Below are positions 46,196 to 56,679 of a DNA stretch of 64,000 nucleotides, piece by piece. The notes under the pieces are model-generated. The model saw only the letters and a program-made list of their open reading frames with translations. It was not told where the DNA came from and made no database searches. Source of the DNA: Massospora cicadina (lineage: Eukaryota; Entomophthoromycota; Entomophthoromycetes; Entomophthorales; Entomophthoraceae); the NCBI GenBank assembly GCA_022478985.1, contig JAKSZP010004186.1, forward strand, positions 1-64,000, given 5' to 3'. Positions within the stretch are counted from its first letter, which is position 1. Each line of letters starts with the position of its first letter. The translations under genes were made by a program, and so were the position numbers.

Positions 46196-46211
46196 TTTTT
46201 TTAGTACTAGA
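46196..46211 (-). mobile_element. 16-bp poly(A)-tailed micro-insertion in LTR H
   Basis: Minus strand TCTAGTACT then A7. Flanked by a 14-bp duplication TCAATGTACAATTT (46182-46195 and 46212-46225). The 3' LTR of H has the single site (about 54623-54638). Confidence 0.8.
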
Positions 46212-46468
46212 TCAATGTACAATTTCCAAAACAACTTAAAGCCACGATGCAAGGCACATTTTAGGAGCATCACTGCTCAAACCTGATGTCAATAAGGGAA
46301 TTACCAAATTTGGTAACTAAAAACAATTTCAACTGAGCAACAATGGCCTAGAACCCAGAAGCGGGGCCTAATACAAAGCCCTTGAACATCCAGTTTCAGG
46401 GGTAACCACCATGAGATGGAGCTTACAATTACAATAGATATTGCAAATGCATGAAAAAACTAAAGCAG

Positions 46469-46489
46469 TAGTCAGACGCCGTCTGACTA
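46469..46489. promoter_or_regulatory. 21-bp palindrome in 5' LTR of H
   Basis: Arms TAGTCAGACG and CGTCTGACTA around a central C. The identical 21 bases are at 54880-54900 in the other LTR although the surrounding sequence has diverged. It looks like a dimeric protein-binding site or transcript hairpin. Confidence 0.6.
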
Positions 46490-47045
46490 GAGGATTCTGA
46501 AAGGTCTTTAATATCAAGCCCTCAATTCCTAAACATTTTTCAATATTTATTTTATTTATATATTGAATTCATAGAAGTATAAAATACTTCGTTTTATATC
46601 TTAATAAAAAACCTTTCTACAGAATGATGTTTATTTTTTGTTTAACTTGTGTATTATCAAGTTAATAATTGCCAATAACCAATATGTAATTGATCAATCT
46701 GTAGTAATCGCCAGTAATCAGTCTATAATTAATCTTTTTAGAAAAAGACACTCTATCACGGATACCTTTGTGCTGACAACGCCAAGGAAAAGGTTGGAAA
46801 GGTTCCCATCAATTCACAAAGGCCAATTTATGTTGAAAATGTCTAAGATTGTCAAGAAGTTCACCAAGGGCGTGGACAGTGTAGCCAAGCGATTGATGCA
46901 CTAAGGGGTATTATTTGAAACGGTTTTTTAGTGAGAGCAATTGTGATGTTAGCGAAGGTTTTCTGGTGCCTAATATGCGTAGATTAGGCCCCCTGAGCAG
47001 CAAGTTGGCCTCTAAAGTAAAGTGGCCAAGGTCAGCGCACTGACT

Positions 47046-47065
47046 TTGAAGCTCACTACAGGGGG
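47046..47065 (+). other. Primer-binding site of element H
   Basis: TTTGAAGCTCACTACAGGGG, two changes from the TGGTGCTCACTACAGGGG consensus. Confidence 0.75.
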
Positions 47066-49560
47066 GCACCTCAGGACCTAGCAATGATCATGATAGCTCT
47101 TCTGTGGAAGTTGATAATGATGCAGATATAGAGGTGTATTATGAAGAGGATGGAGAGGATTTGTCATGATAGCGGAAGATAAAGTTTAGATTGACCTGCC
47201 AGTCTGGATACAAAAACACCCAAAAGGAAAGCCAAAATGCTAGGGGCACTGCTGCTTGTGCAACGTTGTAATGTGCTGTAAGAAATTTAACTAATGAGAG
47301 CCAATAAGCCGTAAATATGAATAGCAACATGGCAACAAACAGGCTATCATGGCCTCAGGGCCCATGGGTCTGGGTGCTGGTAGAAGTGGGATCAGATTAG
47401 GGGTTTTGAATTTCGTCATAAAAATTAAATTTAAGGTTTGAGAATTTTTTATAGAATTTAAATTTATAAAGTCAACCGTCAATTTCCTCAGTGTGTTATG
47501 ACTGCTTAAATAGATGATAAACTTGGGGAAAAGCATGGGGAAACGCAGGATTGGGACCCTCACAATTCAACCTAACCCATTGAACTTTGGGCGAGGGGAG
47601 GAAGAAAAAATAAAATGATTTCAAACTGACTGCAAAATTATTGGCGGAGGTCTGAGTCACTGTCAGTTCATCCATAAATGCCCAAATTGCAGAAATTCTG
47701 CAGTTTCTATGACTGGGGCGATGGCGTCTTGCCCAATGGGCAGCGGGAACTCCCAAGGACACCCCATATAGGGGCGGTTCCAGCAGGTCAGTCACGGGTT
47801 TGGGGTGCCCAACCCACCCACACTCAGTTGCTCTGGCGTCATTTGACCAAGATAGAAGTATTAGACAAACATTCTGAGTTTCTGAGGAGGGTTTCGAACT
47901 GTCAGCAGCATTTTCCAATAGCCTGACGCCATTGGCGAGTTTTTCCACAGATTTAACACTATATGCTTTTTCTGGTGAAAGTATGTGCCCATTGTGCTTT
48001 GTTGCTAATGGCTTGAGATCATCAACCATTGGGGCCATAGATAAGTTTCTGTTAATTTAATTTGGATCCTTCACCCCGTGCAGGTGCTGACTCTTTGTCA
48101 AGTTCAATACAGATCCCCTTGATTTGCTGTATCAATTCCCCAGATGTAAGGACTGGGGTGAGGAGCGGAGTCCTTAAAGGGTAGGCCATGACCCACCGCT
48201 TGTCCACCACATGGGCGAGGTTGCCCTGGGCAACAAGGTGACCGCCAGCCTTCTGGGACACTTCTTGGATGGGAAAGGGAACACCCCAATCTAAACGGAG
48301 GGGGCGCTCCCCAGACTTACAGGATTCCTCTGAACTCCTATTGAGAGAGGTGGATACCATCCATACTAGACTCCATACCCTGGAATCAGAAGTGAAATTT
48401 GTATAAAGATCTTGAACATGTCAAGTAGACCGCTATAAGAGCTAGAATTGCCTCACTACCCATAGTGAGAGATCCCCAACCAATTGTCAAACTGGAACTT
48501 ACACTTAAGAACTTCAAGGAGTGACTTTTATTCCTCAAAAAAGGTGAAACCATTACCAATCTGATTGATTATGGAGAGCTTGGAAATGCACGACAGCATG
48601 CTGTTTGTGATTGACAAGAATATAGAAGACCTGAGGGCACTGATTCATACCACACTGGAGCCATCTATACTTGACTTATAACTCAAATGGAGGCACCTAT
48701 TTGGAATGCTCAAAGGAATGCACCATAACTAGTTAGTACTTGTACTCAGCTGACTATGATGCACGCCAAATCCTGTTGATGAGGGCTTCAATAAAACAAT
48801 ATTTTGAGACCATTTATACACATTGTGAGGGGACAATTGCAGGTTTCCTCTAATTGTACGAAAATAGCATGGATGGTGCTAGCGTTTACCAGAAGGCTTG
48901 CCATGTACAAGGATGCATGAGCTACGAGGCTCAAGAGATCCTCAGCGAGAGCTTAAGACCTGGATTATCTTGGAACAAAGTCAAGAACATCATAATCTTT
49001 GAGCTTGGTGGTGAACAGGATGTCCAGAATATGAAACAAGAGTTTCTGTTGATGCAGATGGGCAAAAACGAGTCAGTTATGAATTACACTTCTCTTACTA
49101 CCTTAAGGCCTGGCAGTTGTGGACCACAGGAACAATGGATATGCCTACTGTCAAATACGTTTTAATAGGCTCCCTGGAGATGCATCCTAATCTGAAGATA
49201 CACATGATTTCAGAGGTCATTAGCGCAACGTCTCTCAAAGCGCTTAAGGAGGCGCTTCTCAACGTATAAGGAACATACAAATATGAATCTAAGGCAATGT
49301 CACCTACACCACCCACTTGACAAGTCAATAAGTACGTTTATGTCACCAATGATAGGGTGGAAAATTCAGGGATAAGAGCAACAAACCGCCTAAAGGCTTT
49401 CCATGTTGATAAACTAAGTGTCATAAGTGTCACCAATCTGGGCACTTCACTTGATCCTGTCCATTAGCTACAGCCAAAAACAAGGAATATACCTAAAGAG
49501 GACACACCTAATACCATAAATTGTGTGAACCTCCACACTGAGGGTGAGGACGACCATGAA
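47066..49560 (+). pseudogene. Gag region of element H (broken, with nested solo LTR)
   Basis: An acidic N-terminal stretch (VEVDNDADIEVYYEEDGED) runs into the solo LTR at 47162-48321 and resumes after it. The main Gag wording is at 48854-49165 (YEAQEILSESLRPGLSWNKV.., NMKQEFLLMQMGKNESVMNY). A zinc knuckle CHKCHQSGHFT.SC at about 49410-49451 keeps all four metal ligands (CX2CX4HX4C) but has a stop inside. Many stops elsewhere. It would package the element RNA. Confidence 0.8.
47162..48321 (-). repeat. Solo LTR of the F family in gag of H
   Basis: 1160 bp, TGTCATGATAGCGG..CCCCAGACTTACA, with a perfect GGATT duplication (47157-47161 and 48322-48326). It is clearly related to the LTRs of F but diverged (shared TTAGATTGACCTGCCAG, ACCCCATATAGGGG, CGCTCCCCAGACTTACA). 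Orientation minus. Confidence 0.95.
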
Positions 49561-50580
49561 GATGAAGACTTGGCTATTGCGGGTTATCTAGTGTTAGGAG
49601 CTCCTAACACAGTGTCTGTATGGCTAGATTGAGAGTTTATGTTCTGATGGATCTGTATCAAATGATACCTATTTGGCCAAAGCAAATAAACCTACCTGAG
49701 TGATCAATTCCGTTGAAAAAGAAGAGCAGTTGATCGCGTTTACTTTAAGGATGTGTCATCTAATGGTGATAACACTAACCAAGCCAATACAAGCGCAGCT
49801 GCCTTGAAAAAATTTAAGGAATCAGCCAGTGATGTCCAAACCACTTGAATACCCTTCAGCAAGAACATAATGAAGGTGGAAGTTATCATCAAAGAGGTGA
49901 GCGTACTGGCGGTGCTGGACACCAGGGATCCAGTGAGCAAACCTCCTCCAGATTTATGAATAAACTCAAAATATGCCTGACATTGACTACAATGTGAAAT
50001 ACTGTACTACAGGACCTGACAATAACCACGCCTTAGAAGCTCATTATGCTTTTCCTTTAAAATTTAGGCTAATGGTCCTAATGGCACTGTCAGTGGTACT
50101 GGACAACGACCACTATGTCTTCCTGATTGGGACACAGTTTCTTCTAAAGTTTGAGGCAAATATTGACTTTACCTCTAGCACGGTTACCATTATAAGCTAA
50201 CAACTCCCCCTGATGTTCAAGGATGAGGACGTTTAACCTCAAAAACAGTGTATGTGCTTGGTCAAAGCAGACCAATCAATCTATCAAATTCATTACACAT
50301 TGATAGAGAAGGGTGTAAAACAACTACCACATACCATGAGCGCTGAAAAAGAATTTTCCTTGAGCACTTGCAAAACCATGGAATTCAACCTGGTTACCAA
50401 AAATGACCAGTTAAACAGTTCAAAAATTCTCTTGACACAATATTGGAAGTGTACAGTTGAGACAGAATCTGAGAGCATGAGCCCAGAGTATTACCAGGGT
50501 TTCACAATAACACTTACTCTGAAGAGATAAACCTTGTTTTGGGGAACATTACTACCCAACAAATCCTAGTTGAAAAGGGA
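49560..50580 (+). pseudogene. Protease region of element H (active site lost)
   Basis: AVLDTRDPVSKPPPDL (DTR at 49918-49926) stands where B has LDTGDPVN; the Gly codon GGG has become AGG. The downstream frame 49973-50200 (DIDYNVKYCTTGPDNNHALE, then NDHYVFLIGTQFLLKFEANI) matches the C-terminal half of the B and E proteases. A linker follows at 50252-50530. Confidence 0.8.
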
Positions 50581-50659
50581 TAAGTTGTAGAACTGGCCCA
50601 CCTGATCAGTTGCCCAGATAATAGTCCATACACGCAGTAGGAGGTTTTGAAGAACTCAG

Positions 50660-51400
50660 GTTTGGGTCATGACCCCTAAGCACCAAAAAGATTTGGAAGA
50701 ACTTTAGGATGTGTTTGATGACATCTTCATCACTGGCCCCAACGACTATGGCCTGTGCAAAAGGGACGTCCATAAGATGGAAATTAGTTAAGCTATACCC
50801 TTCAGATTTAAAACTTACTGCCATTTGAGGACAGAGGATCCAGTCATCATGAAAGAGCTCAATCAGATAGCCAAAGCTTGGATAATCAGTTCATCAGAGA
50901 GCCAATGGGCATATTCTTTGCTGCTGATGTAAAAGAAGGATAACACTCATAGGATTGTCATGGATTAGTGCCGCTTAAATGAGATTGCAAAGAAGAACTT
51001 ATACCCGCTGCCACACATTAAAGATGATTTGAAGCTTTTGGGTGGCTCAAAATACTTTTCAGCAACAGACCTAGCTAGCGGTTATTGGCAATGGGTGCAC
51101 TCACATGAGGTTCACGAGAAATGCGCCTCAATCAGCAGCCAAGGGTTGTATGAACCCACTAGGATGCCACAGGGGCTCTGTAACGCCCCTGCAACCTTCC
51201 AACAAGCGATGGATAGCATCTTTTGTGGTCTTAAGTTTTTAATTGTGTTGATACACCTCAATGACGTTACTATGTTTAGTCACACGTTTAAAGAGCACTT
51301 ACAACACCTCCAGGTGGTCTTCACGTGGCTGTGTGCATCCAACATGTAAAAAAAGAGAAGTAATTGTACTTAACTTAAGAGACATATGGAGGTTCTGGGG
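50660..51400 (+). pseudogene. Reverse transcriptase of element H, 5' part
   Basis: Reads AKKNLYPLPHIKDDL (about 50990), SKYFSATDLASGYWQW (51045) and RMPQGLCNAPATFQQAMDSI (51160), then the box LIHLNDVTMFSHT (51254-51265), where YLDD has become HLND. The frame runs to MEVLG at 51400, where a solo LTR of the J family begins. It resumes at 52330 with HEISPAG. Confidence 0.85.
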
Positions 51401-52324
51401 CGTTGGAATTTGGTTGACCACAATATCCATCTCACTTACAGATTAAGTACTGAAGTTTTTATTCAAAATCTAGTCTTTGGTGATGATTGCTGACTAAATT
51501 ATTGGTTGTAGATAATCAAAAAATAATTTACTATTTTTGGTATTGATTAGTGTTTTGTCTGGGATCATACTTTATAATATTAAATAGGTAATTTAATAAG
51601 GGATTGATACCCAATATTCAGATTACTATGATGAATCGTTCATACCAAAAGATTAGGGCGTTTGTTAAAACTACCAAAGCGTTTTTAACACTTGTTTCAG
51701 TAGTAGTAGGTGTAAACAAGCAGCATGGCCCCTATGGAATTGATGTCCAATTCCTGACACTAATAGATGATTACCAAACCGCCAAGATTTTCTTATTGGA
51801 GATCAACTGGAGCAAAGGAAACCGCCATCATTCAGAGTTTATCCCAAGGGTCTAAACCTGTGTAGATTAATTAATTAATTTCCTGTGAGCAGCTAAAAAG
51901 CTGTGTGTCTTTTGCTCTATAGAAACCCTCGGTGTTCTTATAATAAAGCAGATCTTAATTTCATTAAAAACATAATTATTTATACATTAGTTATATAGAT
52001 TACTTTTTAGGATAAGAGTACAAGGATCAGATATCCTTAGGCTATTTTATTTGTTATTAAATCTCCAAAGGCTCAGAGTGAAGAGAATAAGGAAGAGTCT
52101 CCTACCATATAAAGATACCTTTTAGACAAAGAAGCACCTATCTAGCGTTGGGCCTTATAAAAACGTGGTTTTAAAAGCACTAAACTTGAATAATAGTCCT
52201 CATAATAATGCCCTAATTTATTCAGTTAACTTAATCAACGTAATTTATCAAGAATCTGTGCAGCTAGGTAAGGTTAATGAAGCTATCTACAATCTTTAAA
52301 GAATAAAGCTCCCAGATTTTAACA
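51401..52324 (+). repeat. Solo LTR of the J family in RT of H
   Basis: 924 bp, starting CGTTGGAATTTGG (a mutated TG end) and ending CCCAGATTTTAACA. Flanks are TGGGG (51396-51400) and TGAGG (52325-52329). It aligns at both ends with LTR J at 62741-63932. Removing it restores the RT reading across MEVLG and HEISPAG. Confidence 0.8.
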
Positions 52325-52990
52325 TGAGGCATGAAATTAGCCCAGCTGGAAATAAGCCTCAGGATGGGAAATCAAACGCGATTTTGGAAACAGAGCCACC
52401 AGAGAGTTTGATAGACGTTTGGGTGTTCCTTGGAATGATGAGATACTACAGGCAGTTATCCTACATTTTGAGGACTTGGCAGCGCCCCTTACCTACCTGA
52501 TTACTATAGAAACGAATTATAAATGGAGTTTGGAACAGAAGCAGGCATTTGCAGATTTGAAGGCACAATTGGTAGAGACACCAAACCTGGCATATTTAGA
52601 CTCTAATAAAACTTCATATCTGTACACTGACAGCAGTGATGTGGGACTTGGCGCAATATTAGCACAACTTGATGAAGACGAGGTAGATCACCTGATCAAG
52701 TATTACTCCAAGGTTTTCATCTTGGCAAAAAAATAAATAGTTACCAAACGTAAATGCCTTGCAGTAGTTAGATCAGCTAAGCATTTTAGGTCTTATTTAT
52801 ATAAAAGTGCACTTCAAATTAGTCATGGATCATGCGTCTCTCCAATGGGTAAGAATTATAAAGGATCCATATGGACGCCTTGCCCGTTGGGCTATCCTCT
52901 AAGGTTATGATTTCAAAATCATACATCAAGCAGGAGATAAACACCTCAACACAGATGGGTTGTCGAGACTACCATTATTCCACTTTCAGG
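52325..52990 (+). pseudogene. RT end and RNase H of element H
   Basis: HEISPAGNKPQDGKSNAI and DVWVFLGMMRYYRQ (52335-52450) are the RT-RNase H connection. RNase H: TSYLYTDSSDVGLGAILAQL (about 52620) and, after stops, VMDHASLQW (about 52830), TDGLSRLP (52955). Frameshifts separate the pieces. Confidence 0.85.
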
Positions 52991-54195
52991 CGCCTGAGAG
53001 AAATCACCTGTTTTACCTAATTGGCCTACCTGAAGAGGCTTGGCAGGATGAAACTGAAGAAGTGAAGACCTTCATGCTCAGATGTATTAAAGACACCCAG
53101 CGTTTCAATAGAAATTTGCAAAAGAAGATTCAAGGCAAATGGTATTTCTACATCTGGCCTAGTGATTGCATGGAGATAGCGATGGAGGCTCATTAGAATG
53201 TGGGCCATGGACGATTACAGAAGACTTAGAATACCTTAAGGAGAGGTTTTACTGGGAGTGCATGTCTGATTAAGTACACCAAGACTTGGAGTTATGTGTA
53301 CCTTGAACCAGTTTTTTCCCATTAGAAAAGGGTTTTGAGTTTACGCCATTTCCCACTGCACCATTCAGCAACGTCACTACTGACGTGGTGGGATTGTTGC
53401 TAACAGCATCCAGCGGCGCCAAGTTCATCCTGCTGGCGATTGACCACTTTACTAATTAGGTTGAACCTCCATGGTCAAGATATATGATGAAAATTCTACT
53501 CTCATTTCTTGTACAATTAGGTGTCTACAAGTCACAGATGCCCTCAAATTCTTTTGTTAGACAATGACAAAAACTTTATACCAGATGTGGTGAAGAAACT
53601 GATGGATTTGGTAGGGGTGAAGCCGCAGTTCACCACCCACTACAATCCATCCTCTAACGTAAGTGTCAAGAGTGAACAGGAACCTAAGAGGATTTTTAAG
53701 GAAGATGGTCCTCAATTAAAAATCAATGTGGGACCAGTTGCTCCTAACACGCTGTTGGCTTACCAGTTAATCCATCACCGCGTGATTGTAATGTCCCCTT
53801 CAAAGCCCTGTATGGGTGAGAGGCTGTGCTGCTTACCTTATGGCACCAATAATAGAAGCTGATAGAAGAAACCTATCACCCAGGAGTTACTAACAGGAGT
53901 TGGCTAAAGAGTTGATAGGAGTAAAGTTAGAAGTTTCAAGCAACATTGAAGTGAGCCTCCCTCCAAGCAAAAGAGAGCCATAGAAGAACCAAGTTACCTG
54001 AATTCTACATAAGAGACAAGGTTTTATTTTACCATCTGAGGGGAACACAACCAGAGAAACTACAGGCCTTTAGACTTGGACTGCGACCATCTTGATTAAA
54101 ATAGGATCAGAGTATTTTATCCAGGATGCCGATATCAATATTGTTTTCAACAGAGTGCATGCCTGGCACCTTTGAAAATTCCACAGGTCTCATCA
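52990..54195 (+). pseudogene. Integrase of element H (broken)
   Basis: A zinc-module relic at 53190-53260 (HXNVGHGRLQKT). First Asp region near 53380 (DVVGLL, KFILLAIDHFT). The 53521-53862 frame has LLLDNDKNFIPDVVKKLMDL (second Asp) and NPSSNVSVKSEQE, where the family has NGSVER, so the presumed catalytic Glu is Lys. The C-terminal part (RDKVLFYHLRGTQPEKLQAF, 54010-54080) follows with stops. No chromodomain before the polypurine tract. Confidence 0.8.
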
Positions 54196-54207
54196 CGGAA
54201 GGGGAAG
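54196..54207 (+). other. Polypurine tract of element H
   Basis: CGGAAGGGGAAG abutting the 3' LTR. Confidence 0.8.
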
Positions 54208-55418
54208 TGTTGCAGATGAGGCCACAACTGGTGCACCTGGTCATTCCTCAACCAATGGATTGGGTGAAAACAACCCCAAATTTATGGAGGTACAGGTGAC
54301 CAACTCACCGTGGCTGGGGGCAATCAAGGCCCTTTTATAGGTGAGGGAGAGCCAAAATTTTCTCAATCTGATTGGAGTAACATCATTAGCAATAATTTTC
54401 AGCAAAGATAAAGTGACGTTATGCAAAATAATTTTGACCTGCTAGGTTAGAAGATTTATTAAACAAGGACGTCGTTGCCACCAAATTTCCTTATGAAAAA
54501 TGACCTCCTTTTATATCTTTGGTGTCTGAAATAGCTTACAATCCGCTGGTGATGACATGATGAACAAACATAATTATGACAATGCGAGCTTTTAAGTTTT
54601 GAAAATAAATATTACCAAATCTGGTCAACTTCCAATTACAGAGCACTTAAAAGCCATAATGTGAGGCGCATTGTAGGACCATTATTGCTCAAACCTGTAG
54701 TTGAGAAGGGAATTACCAAATTTGTAATCAAATTAATTTCAACTGAAGCAACAATGGCCCAGAACCCAGAAGCGGGGACTAGTACAAAGGCCCCTGAACA
54801 TCCAGGTTCAGGGGTAACCACCATGGAATGGAGCTTGCATTACAATAGATATTGTGATTGGATGAAAAGACTAAAGCAGTAGTCAGACGCCGTCTGACTA
54901 GAGGATTTTGAAAGATCTATAATATCAAAATTCTCACTTCCCAAACATTTTTTAATATTTATTTTGTTTTATACCTTGAATTCCCTAAAGTATAAAATAC
55001 TTTGTTTTATATCTTAATGAAAATTTTTTCTACAGAATCTATAGTTTATCTTTTTTTGAACTTGTGTACTATAAAGTTAATAAATGCCAGTAACCAGTCT
55101 GTGATTAACCTGTTTGGAAGAAGACATTCTATTAAGGATACCCTAATGCTGACAACACTAAGAAAAAGGTTTGAAAGGTTCCTGTCAAGTCATAAAGGCC
55201 AATTTATGTGAAATTTCAAAGAGTGTCAAGAAGTTTATCAAGGGCGTGGAAAGTGTAACTAAGCTCTTGATGCACCAAGAGGTACATCTGAGAAATAATT
55301 GCTTATTTAAAGCAGTTATAATGTTAGCGAAGGTTGTCTGGTGCCTAATCTGCAGAGTAGGCCCCTTAGCAGCAAGTTGGCCTCTAAAATTATGTGAGTC
55401 AAGGTCGGAGCGCTGACT
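54208..55418 (+). repeat. 3' LTR of element H
   Basis: 1211 bp, uninterrupted; it gives the empty-site version for the solo LTR and the micro-insertion in the 5' LTR. The palindrome is at 54880-54900. Confidence 0.9.
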
Positions 55419-55446
55419 ATCCCAAATCTCATTAACGCCCCCTCAA

Positions 55447-56480
55447 GATCCTGTCAGAGGGGATTTTATGGCCATAGGACTTGTCCATGAACTCAGTTGA
55501 CCACTGTTTCTTGGGTAATTTTAGTTTGGAGTACTCAGAGTTCACCTTATGTATGAAGTGGTAGGACCATGACTAAAGGACGTCAAGTCTGTTCTGTCAG
55601 CCTCAGGTCAAAGGCGATAAAAAGGACCAGGTCTTCTAGCTGAAAAATCAGTAGAGAAGGTCAGCTAGCATTAAAATGGGATATCTCTTTGGCAGTAGTT
55701 AAGACAATTCCTTGTTTAGCCAGGGCATATAGGAATATAAATTTGTCCACTAAGATCCTCATCATTAAGTCAGAGTTCTCAGGCACTGAGGATTCCAAAA
55801 GAGGTTGCATACTACTTGGAAGCTGAGGAGCGCGTTCATATTGCGCTTCAAAAGGATTCCTTGATTATGTAACGGTAGCTTATCCAATGATCTAATAAGC
55901 GCTAGGCAGATAGTGGTTCCTTCACATAGAATTTAAGGTGGCCATCTTCCATAAAATGGAGACAGAATCTGTTTTTGCGTTAGTCCACCATGTTGATCAA
56001 TGGGTCATATGGGGAAGTAAAACTTTGATTAGTCTAAAAAGTGAAGTTATTTCTTGGACTACCTGTGGGTTCAGGTTAAGTCCATTGAATGAAAGTAAGG
56101 TTTGTGGGCACCCATGATGAGCAAAAAAAGATTGAATAAGAAATTAGGCCGTAGCCTTTGCAGGGGCAACTGAAACAGAATCGCCTTGACCTATTTGGTT
56201 AGTGATCTATGGCTAATAGAATAAATTTTTGCAATTTAAATGGGTGGTCTAGGTGACCACCACATTAATACTGACAACATAAAAAGGACTTGACAGAGCC
56301 AACACTTGATTTTGATACTGATGACTGGCCCAATCTTGTGTAATACAAGATAAACAGGCATTATAATTTCTTGGATGGTCTAAACCATTTGATACTAATA
56401 ACAGCGTTTACTTAACCATTTGTGTGTCTTATTTACCGCTTTGTGTCTCACGTTAGATGTCCTTCAAGGATGAATTTGTT
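55447..56480 (-). pseudogene. Integrase of element I (remnant)
   Basis: The minus strand keeps HPRNYNACLSCITQDWASHQ (about 56340), FFAHHGCPQTLLSFNGLN (about 56110, second-Asp region with the Asp lost) and FTSPYDPL (about 56020). Stops every 20-40 codons. Domain order and similarity to B support the call. Confidence 0.7.
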
Positions 56481-56679
56481 ACGGGAAGAAGGGCATATGC
56501 AAAGGATTCACTTTCCTTTGAGTTTTTTGTATAGCATTACTTCCTTAATCCTGAGTATCTTTAGTGTTTTCCATAACTCAGCTTAATAAAGGGAGTTTCT
56601 AGTTCCCACTTTTTGGATCGTCCAATTATATCATACAGTCAGCACTCTTCAGGGGTTAGGACGACTAGCGCCGCATCCT

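Larger units (their letters stand above)
44709..47045 (+). repeat. 5' LTR of element H
   Basis: Interrupted at 44855-45907 by a solo LTR. The rest (about 1280 bp) matches 54208-55418. It ends ..GCACTGACT, probably a mutated CA end. It contains the 21-bp palindrome at 46469-46489 and a micro-insertion at 46196-46211. Confidence 0.85.
44709..55418 (+). mobile_element. Ty3/Gypsy element H nested in element I
   Basis: Plus strand. LTRs 44709-47045 (with a nested solo LTR) and 54208-55418 (1211 bp), starting TGTTGCAGATGAGGCC. Flanks ACCCC (44704-44708) and ATCCC (55419-55423) differ at one base. The primer-binding site is at 47046-47065 and the polypurine tract CGGAAGGGGAAG at 54196-54207. Order: gag, protease, RT-RNase H, integrase; no chromodomain. 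Three solo LTRs of other families lie inside. DTG reads DTR, the RT box HLND, and the presumed integrase Glu Lys, so it is inactive. Confidence 0.9.

Noticed and set aside
54196..54207. Envelope gene between integrase and 3' LTR in H, B or E
   Set aside because: There are too few bases between the integrase end and the polypurine tract, and no signal peptide or membrane segment is seen.
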